IMG/VR virus record: IMGVR_UViG_3300008012_000091
Span: 1 to 32,304 of that record
Length of the DNA stretch: 32,304 nt
Source: a virus
Reading direction: 5' to 3' (one strand)
The notes under the pieces were generated by a model. That model worked only from the letters and a program-made list of their open reading frames with translations. It had not been told where the DNA came from and made no database searches. The position numbers and the translations under genes were made by a program. Of this stretch, positions 6,295 to 11,347 are shown piece by piece; positions within the stretch are counted from its first letter, which is position 1; each line of letters opens with the position of its first letter.

Positions 6295-6540
6295 TTAAAA
6301 ATAAAATTGGCCGCCTTCGCGCTCTAGGTTATCATAAATGCGCATAATAATTATATCTTTCTGGTTGTCGCTATACTCCTTAAACCTTGAATCAACCTCA
6401 TCAAAAATATAACTCAACAAGGGGTAGCCATAAAGTTTGACACCCTCTATATGTTTCTTAATGTTACTGGTTGAATGCGACAGCCTTTTAAAGATGCAAT
6501 CCTTCTTTTTGTAGTCGCTTATCTTAATTATATTAGTCAT
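6295..6540 (-). CDS. Unknown 81-aa early protein
   Basis: Not recognised. Begins MTNIIKISDYKKKDCIFKR, basic in the first half and acidic towards the end (DEVDSRFKEYSDNQKDIIIM). A good ribosome site, GAGGTG, lies 6 bases upstream, inside the 29-aa micro-ORF whose stop overlaps this start. The MTN opening is shared by several leftward genes. Confidence 0.55.
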   Translation of the reverse strand: MTNIIKISDYKKKDCIFKRLSHSTSNIKKHIEGVKLYGYPLLSYIFDEVDSRFKEYSDNQKDIIIMRIYDNLEREGGQFYF

Positions 6541-6622
6541 TTAACACCTCATTGATTAAAATTCGTTTAAATCTTTCATTATTTAAGTAATTTCTAATAG
6601 CTTTTCTTATTGATTTAATCAT
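6533..6622 (-). CDS. 29-aa micro-ORF coupled to both neighbours
   Basis: ATG at 6622-6620 overlaps the stop of the methyltransferase gene, and its own TAA at 6535-6533 overlaps the next start. The peptide is basic and likely helical (MIKSIRKAIRNYLNNERFKR, then ILINEVLND). It may be a true microprotein, or only a device that carries ribosomes across the gap to the 81-aa gene. Confidence 0.3.
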   Translation of the reverse strand: MIKSIRKAIRNYLNNERFKRILINEVLND

Positions 6623-7319
6623 TTTTTTTAAGTTTTAAGTAGTTCATAATTTTCATTGGATCAAGAAAAATAAATTTACTGCAATCAAGTCCATCTCCTA
6701 GAGACAAAAGATCTTCTTGTGATTTATAATCGAGCTTCCACTCCAATAAGTTCGTCATAAATTCTCTATGGCTTGCATTAATATCAACGTTGCCAAGTAT
6801 CAACGACCCACCTTTGTTTAAACAGTTGAACAATTTATTACTTAGTCTTTTTGAAAGCTTAAGATGTAAATAATCAAACAAGCCAAAGCAATAAATCAGA
6901 TCATATTTTTGCTTAATCGGTTTATTAACCACATTTAATTTAATCGGGTTGATATTTTTCAAGCCCCTAGACCTTAACTTATTTAAAGCCATTTCGTCCA
7001 CATCATAACAATCAATCTGACAATTTAGATTAGGATTTAATTGATAAGCCTTTTCAATCTCTAATCCAGACCCACAAGCAATAGAAGCAACTTTTTGCCC
7101 TTTTAATTGAGAAAGTTCATCAGCAAAAAAATTAGTTCTATAGACTACATGAGCTGAAAAATCAGAACGAGCAAGGAAATTATTAATTTTAACACCAAGA
7201 TCACTACTGTGAGTTGCTGCATCATAAATTGCATCGATATGCTTATATTGACCTTTGATTTTATCACTAAGGATCATGTTACCGATTTGACTTAGTTTTA
7301 TATCTTCTTTATTAAACAT
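6615..7319 (-). CDS. Class I SAM-dependent methyltransferase
   Basis: A 234-aa Rossmann methyltransferase. Motif I is VASIACGSGLEIEKA (77-91), the acidic ribose-binding turn is CYDVD (104-108), motif IV is YDLIYCFGLFDYL (139-151), and LNKGGSLILGNV (167-178) is the post-motif strand. The C-terminal pattern REFMTNLLEWKLDYKSQEDLL (185-205) recalls bacterial enzymes annotated as 3-hydroxypalmitic acid methyl ester (extracellular factor) synthases, which have an xFMxxxxxWxLxYRxxxxL ending. It is not a typical DNA methylase: there is no NPPY or target-recognition domain. A strong ribosome site (GAGGTGAAAG) precedes it. It is coupled to the 126-aa gene by an 8-base overlap. The substrate is unknown. 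Confidence 0.72.
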   Translation of the reverse strand: MFNKEDIKLSQIGNMILSDKIKGQYKHIDAIYDAATHSSDLGVKINNFLARSDFSAHVVYRTNFFADELSQLKGQKVASIACGSGLEIEKAYQLNPNLNCQIDCYDVDEMALNKLRSRGLKNINPIKLNVVNKPIKQKYDLIYCFGLFDYLHLKLSKRLSNKLFNCLNKGGSLILGNVDINASHREFMTNLLEWKLDYKSQEDLLSLGDGLDCSKFIFLDPMKIMNYLKLKKND

Positions 7320-7692
7320 CTTTCACCTCGCTTAAATTAATTTCTGCACAATCTCCAAACTTGCCTTCTATAGCGTGAATTGCCATAATTCTTTCTTGCT
7401 CTAATTGTTTATTTTTAGCCGCAAACTCCTCAGTGAAATAATTTAAGTGTTTAACTAAGATACTTAAACCCTTTTTAGCTTCATCGAAATCAAGATTATA
7501 ATAATAATTAAAGTCACTTTCAACTATACCACAATATTCAAGCTCTCTTGCTTTTTTTTGTCTAATATTATCAATAATCTTCTCAAGCCTAAAAGACGAG
7601 CTAGGGAGAATATTAAAAGCTTTGTCAAGACCTTCTGTTATGTTTTTGGCCTCATTAAATTCTTTTTCAAATTTATCAAATATATTTGTCAT
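7312..7692 (-). CDS. Unknown 126-aa first gene of the leftward unit
   Basis: Not recognised. An acidic, largely helical protein: an amphipathic start (NIFDKFEKEFNEAKNITEGL), an aromatic patch (DFNYYYNLDF, about 61-70) and a probable coiled coil (about 86-112). It is the promoter-proximal gene of the leftward early block, where phages often place host-takeover proteins, but that is only position. It is preceded by AAAACGGTAAATAAA instead of a Shine-Dalgarno. Confidence 0.6.
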   Translation of the reverse strand: MTNIFDKFEKEFNEAKNITEGLDKAFNILPSSSFRLEKIIDNIRQKKARELEYCGIVESDFNYYYNLDFDEAKKGLSILVKHLNYFTEEFAAKNKQLEQERIMAIHAIEGKFGDCAEINLSEVKDV

Positions 7693-7697
7693 TTTAT

Positions 7698-7707
7698 TTA
7701 CCGTTTT
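7698..7707 (-). repeat. AAAACGGTAA leader element, copy 2
   Basis: Minus-strand copy 6-15 bases before the start at 7692. Together with the next bases it matches the leader of the 74-aa gene (AAAACGGTAAATAAA). Confidence 0.4.
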
Positions 7708-7748
7708 TTATTAAAAATTAAAATCAAATTAACTTTGATAACCACAGA

Positions 7749-7775
7749 ATAACACACCAACTTTTAGTATGTCAA
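7749..7775 (-). promoter_or_regulatory. Candidate early leftward promoter C
   Basis: Minus-strand -35 TTGACA at 7775-7770. The best -10 is TGTTAT (7754-7749) with a short 15-base spacer. The block shares TTGACATRC and GTGTTA with sequences A and B. The leader to the first gene is about 50 bases. The weak -10 suggests activation or a different true box. Confidence 0.42.
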
Positions 7776-7823
7776 GAATATAAATGAAATATTTTTAAAC
7801 TATTTATTTTAGGCTTACTTATT

Positions 7824-7838
7824 GTTTCAAAATGAAAC
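7824..7838. promoter_or_regulatory. Palindrome in the divergent control region
   Basis: GTTTCA (7824-7829), AAA, TGAAAC (7833-7838): a perfect 6-3-6 inverted repeat. It is 14 bases upstream of the rightward -35 box and about 50 bases upstream of the leftward one. Its size and place fit a dimeric repressor site. Confidence 0.45.
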
Positions 7839-7852
7839 AGTAGATTAATTTG

Positions 7853-7881
7853 TTGACATATTATTTTTAATAAACTACAAT
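7853..7881 (+). promoter_or_regulatory. Strong sigma70-type rightward promoter
   Basis: TTGACA (7853-7858), exactly 17 bases, TACAAT (7876-7881). This is the closest match to consensus in the window. Transcription should start near 7888. Its first 15 bases resemble promoter A (TTGACATRYTATTTTTA). Confidence 0.75.
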
Positions 7882-7887
7882 TACCAG

Positions 7888-7945
7888 CGTCACAGTGGTG
7901 GCAGTAAATATGGGGCTTGCAGCTTAATTGTTGCAAGTTTTTTTT
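7888..7945 (+). ncRNA. Possible short leader RNA or attenuator with five-codon ORF
   Basis: The predicted transcript from the strong promoter would end at the intrinsic terminator after about 58 bases, giving a short RNA unless termination is overcome. It contains ATG GGG CTT GCA GCT TAA at 7910-7927, whose last codons form the 5' arm of the terminator. The upstream ribosome site is weak (GGTGG). Attenuator, small RNA and chance are all open. Confidence 0.35.
7916..7945 (+). terminator. Intrinsic terminator in the rightward leader
   Basis: CTTGCAGC (7916-7923), loop TTAATT, GTTGCAAG (7930-7937): an 8-bp stem with one G-U pair, followed by eight T residues (7938-7945). It stands about 30 bases after the transcript start and 20 bases before the first rightward gene, so it must be bypassed for that operon to be expressed from this promoter. 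Confidence 0.72.
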
Positions 7946-7949
7946 AAAT

Positions 7950-7959
7950 AAAACGGTAA
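7950..7959 (+). repeat. AAAACGGTAA leader element, copy 3
   Basis: Plus-strand copy just after the leader terminator and 6 bases before the ATG at 7966. Further copies occur at 5801-5810 (upstream of the replication promoter, opposite strand) and at 13038-13047 (inside a coding region). Confidence 0.4.
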
Positions 7960-7965
7960 TAAGAC

Positions 7966-8202
7966 ATGATTAAAATATTAGGATATACGGTCAACGATTT
8001 TTGCGCTACGCACAACGTAAGCAAATCAACAATCTACAATCTATATAAAAAGGGCGGTGAAGATAGAGTTATTAAGTTTCTCGTGAAGAGAGGAAAGCAG
8101 ATCCCTATAAAGAAAAGCAGCAATCAAACAAGTCCTTTGGCATTAACCTTAACAAGCATAGCAATTGTTTTAGTTATTTACCTTATTGCAAGGGGGATAT
8201 AA
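7966..8202 (+). CDS. Membrane-anchored helix-turn-helix protein
   Basis: A 78-aa protein in two parts. Residues about 6-30 (GYTVNDFCATHNVSKSTIYN) form a clear helix-turn-helix, followed by a basic stretch (VKRGKQIPIKKSS). Residues about 56-77 (PLALTLTSIAIVLVIYLIA) form one transmembrane helix at the very C-terminus. It would tether a DNA-binding domain to the inner face of the membrane. It is the first gene after the leader terminator. No Shine-Dalgarno is present. The target is unknown: it could act on host envelope genes or position phage DNA at the membrane. Confidence 0.68.
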   Translation: MIKILGYTVNDFCATHNVSKSTIYNLYKKGGEDRVIKFLVKRGKQIPIKKSSNQTSPLALTLTSIAIVLVIYLIARGI

Positions 8203-8205
8203 AAC

Positions 8206-8234
8206 ATGGGTAATAAATCAAATAATTTACCCAT
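8206..8234. promoter_or_regulatory. 8-bp hairpin between early rightward genes
   Basis: ATGGGTAA (8206-8213) and TTACCCAT (8227-8234) pair perfectly across 13 bases. There is no T-run, so it is not a normal terminator. It begins 4 bases after the stop of the membrane HTH gene and lies in the leader of the next gene. RNA processing or protection, or an operator, are possible. Confidence 0.4.
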
Positions 8235-8281
8235 ATCCAACTCGTAACATACATTATGTGAAATAAAAATAAGGAGTAAAT

Positions 8282-8488
8282 ATGAATATCTGGAAAAAAA
8301 TAAAAGCTATATTTATTAGATCTGCACCAGTATTACCCATAGAAGATGATGACTTTCCTACTCTTAGGGTTGAAGTTGAGCAGCAGATCGAAGACTTAGA
8401 AGAGTCATTAAGTCGCTCCGTGTCAATATCTGTTAGATCAGCGACAGCCGAAAGACTTGTTAGTAACTCTAGTTATAGAGAAATTTAA
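8282..8488 (+). CDS. Unknown 68-aa early protein
   Basis: Not recognised. A basic, amphipathic start (MNIWKKIKAIFIRSAP) is followed by an acidic linker, a helix with EVEQQIEDLEESLSRS (about 31-46) and a Ser/Val-rich end. A strong ribosome site (AAGGAG, 6 bases) supports expression, unlike many neighbours. Confidence 0.6.
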   Translation: MNIWKKIKAIFIRSAPVLPIEDDDFPTLRVEVEQQIEDLEESLSRSVSISVRSATAERLVSNSSYREI

Positions 8489-8502
8489 AGGAGTAAATAG
8501 AT

Positions 8503-8763
8503 ATGACTAAAGACATTAAACAATACAAAGAGCGGATAATCTGCGCAAAATGTGATAAAGAGGTCGATTATTGGGAATATTTCGATGATCCAATGAATAA
8601 TAATAGAATAACTACTGTGAAATGCCACGGCGAAACCGAGACAAGGGCTTTAGATTTATTTCTGTTCGCCAAAGAGTTTAATTCCATTGATATTAAACAT
8701 ATGCCATTAGTAGCTTTTAATGAATTTCAGACCAAACAACTTGAATCAAATAACAGTGACTAA
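8503..8763 (+). CDS. Zinc-ribbon-like small phage protein
   Basis: An 86-aa protein with CAKC (about 14-17) and a later KCHGETE (about 41-47), spaced as two metal-binding knuckles. The middle WEYFDDPMNNN and the CHG end recall small phage proteins of unknown function with a C..C / CHG pattern. Four metal ligands (three Cys and one His) can be drawn, so zinc binding is likely but unproven. GGAG precedes the start. It is directly upstream of the tRNA. Confidence 0.6.
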   Translation: MTKDIKQYKERIICAKCDKEVDYWEYFDDPMNNNRITTVKCHGETETRALDLFLFAKEFNSIDIKHMPLVAFNEFQTKQLESNNSD

Positions 8764-8795
8764 AGACCAAAATAATTATTAATAACAAGAAATAC

Positions 8796-8871
8796 GCTGG
8801 ATTAGCTCAATTGGTAGAGCACTTCACTTGTAATGAAGGGGTTGTCAGTTCAAATCCGACATCCAGCACCA
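8796..8871 (+). tRNA. tRNA-Thr (anticodon TGT)
   Basis: Full cloverleaf with encoded CCA. Acceptor GCTGGAT/ATCCAGC (7 bp), D-arm GCTC/GAGC with AATTGGTA loop, anticodon stem CTTCA/TGAAG with loop CTTGTAA (anticodon TGT at 8829-8831), T-loop TTCAAAT, discriminator A. The T-stem GTCAG/CCGAC has one A-C mismatch. It reads ACA and, by wobble, other Thr codons, which suits an AT-rich genome. Confidence 0.93.
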
Positions 8872-8890
8872 ACTAAAACAAAAAACTAAA

Positions 8891-9061
8891 ATGAGAATAT
8901 TATTGACTTTAATATTAATTCTAATATCTACTAACGCTTACGCATTATACGAAGATCAAAAGAGAAATGAAGAACTCTTTCGACAAACAAAAGAAATGCA
9001 CAAGAATAACTTAATAAATGACATAGATCAATATGAACGTGGGAAGACCAGCCAGTTTTAA
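8891..9061 (+). CDS. Small exported protein overlapping the small terminase gene
   Basis: A 56-aa ORF. Residues 1-18 (MRILLTLILILISTNAYA) are a signal peptide with an AYA cleavage site; the mature part of about 38 residues is charged and helical. There is no lipobox Cys. Its 3' end overlaps the start of the small terminase gene by 29 bases in another frame, which could couple their translation. No Shine-Dalgarno. A secreted or periplasmic peptide in an early/packaging unit is unusual; superinfection exclusion would be one possibility, but nothing shows this. Confidence 0.55.
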   Translation: MRILLTLILILISTNAYALYEDQKRNEELFRQTKEMHKNNLINDIDQYERGKTSQF

Positions 9062-9401
9062 ATCAGTAGAAGAGTTACAAGAGAAAATATATCAGTATTT
9101 CGAAGAGTACAAACTACTTGATAAACCATTGACAGTCGAGATGTTAGCTTGGAGATTAGGGACTAACAGACAAACGATATTAGAGTATGAAAACAAAGAT
9201 GAATATTCTGACACAATAAAAAGTGCTAAGGAGTATATACTAGCTACTAAGATGGAGAATTTGAACACTAGAGACGGTAACACAGCAGGTATAATATTTG
9301 ACTTGTGTAACAATGGGAAATACAGCAATAAACATGCAAACGAAGATAAAGGAATAAGCATCACAATCAATGATAAATCAAAAGAGGTTCTTCATGACTA
9401 A
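9033..9401 (+). CDS. terS: Terminase small subunit (gp3-like)
   Basis: A 122-aa protein. It opens with NVGRPASFKSVEEL, has a helix-turn-helix-like centre (LTVEMLAWRLGTNRQTILEYENK, about 33-55) and ends with the pattern GNTAGIIFDLCNNGKYSNK (about 82-100). This order is typical of the P22 gp3-type DNA-packaging small subunit, which binds the pac site and hands DNA to TerL. Length is normal for compact members. TerL lies about 360 bases downstream, with one small gene between. Confidence 0.75.
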   Translation: MNVGRPASFKSVEELQEKIYQYFEEYKLLDKPLTVEMLAWRLGTNRQTILEYENKDEYSDTIKSAKEYILATKMENLNTRDGNTAGIIFDLCNNGKYSNKHANEDKGISITINDKSKEVLHD

Positions 9402-9651
9402 AGAGAAAAAGATAAAAACACCAACAAAAAAGAAAGCAGTAAAGAAAAAGACTTTCAAGCAACAATTAATTGAATCAAATATTAGTAAAAGAATAAGCCC
9501 TACCGCTCTTGGCTTAATTGCCAATAGATTTGAAAGGGACGAAGTGCTAAAAGAGATAATAATCAGATTAAACCCATTCTTTGCAAAATGCTCAATTGAA
9601 GATTTCCTTGAAATATCAAAAGCAATTGAAGAGCTGAGAAAAGGTAAATAA
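9394..9651 (+). CDS. Unknown Lys-rich 85-aa protein between terminase genes
   Basis: The start at 9394 is chosen because GAGG lies 6 bases upstream and the ATG overlaps the terS stop; an upstream in-frame start lies within terS. The first 25 residues are strongly basic (KEKKIKTPTKKKAVKKKTFK), a likely nucleic-acid-binding tail, followed by a helical body. It is not recognised. Its place between TerS and TerL hints at a packaging accessory role, which is inference. Confidence 0.5.
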   Translation: MTKEKKIKTPTKKKAVKKKTFKQQLIESNISKRISPTALGLIANRFERDEVLKEIIIRLNPFFAKCSIEDFLEISKAIEELRKGK

Positions 9652-9727
9652 CTCGAAAAAATGTTAAATCATCACTAATTTTTGAGAAAATTCATTAAAA
9701 ATTGAAACCGCATAAATAAAGGGTTGA

Positions 9728-9750
9728 GGCAACTTCGCCCACGCGGTGGA
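9728..9750. other. GC-rich structured island before the large terminase gene
   Basis: Two small hairpins, GGC/GCC (9728-9739) and CCAC/GTGG (9739-9749), in an otherwise AT-rich 113-base gap. It is a candidate packaging-initiation site or RNA element; nothing proves either. The GGAG at its end is 13 bases from the TerL start, too far for a normal ribosome site. Confidence 0.25.
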
Positions 9751-9764
9751 GACAAAAAAAATAT

Positions 9765-11054
9765 ATGGAAATTGACATCCCTTTTAACTGGACACCAAGA
9801 GACTACCAAAAACCCCTTTGGGCAGCTTTACAGGAATATAAAAGAGCAATATATGTCTGGCATCGAAGAGCTGGAAAAGATTTGTTGGGCTTAAACTACT
9901 TAATTAAAAGCGCAATACTAGATACGCCCGGGACATACTGGCATGTATTCCCAACTTACAATCAAGGCAAGAAAGCAATCTGGACAGAAACTGACATCAA
10001 TGGCCGCAAATATCTTGACTATATCCCGAAAGAGCTAATAGCGTCGAAGAACGATCAAGAAATGAAGATTAAATTCTTTAACGGTTCTGTGTATCAAATT
10101 GTAGGCTCTGATAATGTGGATGCTTTAAGGGGAGCGGGTATCAAAGGAGCTGTATTTAGTGAGTACGCAGAGCAGAGGCCGACAGCTTGGCAAGTGATCC
10201 AACCTATGCTTATGGCAACGAATGGCTGGGCATTGTTTAACTTTACGCCCAAAGGTCACAATCATGCTTACGAGTTATGGGAGATGGCAAAGAAGAATGA
10301 TAATTGGTTTACTCAAATATTAACGGTTGATGATACAAATGGACAAGTATTTACCACCGAGCAAATACAACAAATAAAACAAGAGTTTATAGAGCAAGGA
10401 AAGACTTTAGACTTGTTTAATCAGGAATATTACTGTTCTTTTAATTCAGCGGTCGAGGGGGCTTTTTATAGTGAGCAACTAAACGAGGCTAAAAAAGATG
10501 GTAGAATTACTTCAATGCCTCATGAATCTAATTTACTAGTTCAAACGTGGTGGGATCTTGGGGTAAGTGACGCAACGGCGATTTGGTTTACTCAGCAAGT
10601 AGGAAATGAGATTAGAATTATTGACTTCTTGGAAGACTCAGGCAAAGGGCTTGATTTCTATATCAAAGAAGTAAAAGCAAAACCCTACATATACGAGCAA
10701 CACAACGCACCACATGATATTGCTGTCAGAGAGTTTACTAGCGGTAAAGCAAGAATTGATATTGCACATGACTTAGGAATTGATTTTGACATTGTGCCAA
10801 ATATCCCCGTTCAAGACGGCATCAACGCTGTACGATCCGTATTCAATAGATGCGTCTTTGATGAGGATAAATGTAAACAAGGGCTACTAGCTTTGCGTAA
10901 CTACAAAAAACAATTTGACGAAATGAAAAACACGTTTAAACTCAAACCACTACACGACTGGTCTTCTAACGCTGCTGATTCGTTTAGATATATGGCAGTA
11001 GGTATAAGCGAAAGAAAACCTAAATATTATCAACCTGAATACGCAATTAAGTAA
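9765..11054 (+). CDS. terL: Terminase large subunit
   Basis: A 429-aa packaging motor. The ATPase domain has a Walker A-like HRRAGKD (33-39), Walker B GAVFSEYAE (128-136) and the coupling motif FTPKG (160-164). The nuclease domain begins with WWDLG (262-266; candidate metal-binding D264), and a further acidic site lies near the C-terminal NAADSFRY (about 408-415). It drives ATP-dependent DNA translocation into the prohead through the portal and cuts the concatemer. Length and motif order are those of the Terminase_6 group. Its stop overlaps the next start (TAATGG). Confidence 0.9.
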   Translation: MEIDIPFNWTPRDYQKPLWAALQEYKRAIYVWHRRAGKDLLGLNYLIKSAILDTPGTYWHVFPTYNQGKKAIWTETDINGRKYLDYIPKELIASKNDQEMKIKFFNGSVYQIVGSDNVDALRGAGIKGAVFSEYAEQRPTAWQVIQPMLMATNGWALFNFTPKGHNHAYELWEMAKKNDNWFTQILTVDDTNGQVFTTEQIQQIKQEFIEQGKTLDLFNQEYYCSFNSAVEGAFYSEQLNEAKKDGRITSMPHESNLLVQTWWDLGVSDATAIWFTQQVGNEIRIIDFLEDSGKGLDFYIKEVKAKPYIYEQHNAPHDIAVREFTSGKARIDIAHDLGIDFDIVPNIPVQDGINAVRSVFNRCVFDEDKCKQGLLALRNYKKQFDEMKNTFKLKPLHDWSSNAADSFRYMAVGISERKPKYYQPEYAIK

Positions 11055-11347
11055 TGGGAGCAAGTAAGACATTTAATAAAGTGGTAAATACTGGGATCCT
11101 TGGCCTTCCAGGTACTGTTTTAAGGAAGCAAAGGCTAGCTTCTGAGAGAAAAGGAAGGGCTGAAGGTATAGCAAGAGAGCAAGCTAGATCAAAAGAAGAG
11201 ATTGCAAGACAAAAAGCCATTGCTGATGAATCAGTGCGCAAACAAAAAGAAAAAGCAAGAAGGCAACTTATATTTGCTGGCAATGCTCAAAATAATTTAT
11301 TTTCTCCAACTCTTGGCGGAGTAGGTGGACAACAAACACTAGGCTAA
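11054..11347 (+). CDS. Unknown 97-aa coiled-coil protein
   Basis: Glycine-rich ends enclose a long basic/acidic helix rich in Arg, Lys, Glu and Ala (about 24-75), a probable coiled coil. The tail (FSPTLGGVGGQQTLG) is flexible. Small proteins between TerL and portal in T7-like marine phages are often uncharacterised. It overlaps both neighbours by one base, so it is made with the portal. A virion or packaging role is likely from position only. Confidence 0.55.
   Translation: MGASKTFNKVVNTGILGLPGTVLRKQRLASERKGRAEGIAREQARSKEEIARQKAIADESVRKQKEKARRQLIFAGNAQNNLFSPTLGGVGGQQTLG

Noticed and set aside
8206-8247. 13-codon ORF (MGNKSNNLPISNS) between early genes
   Set aside because: It is made mainly by the hairpin at 8206-8234, and the upstream ribosome site is poor.
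8796-8871. tRNA gene as a prophage attachment site
   Set aside because: No integrase and no repeated tRNA 3' end were seen in the window.
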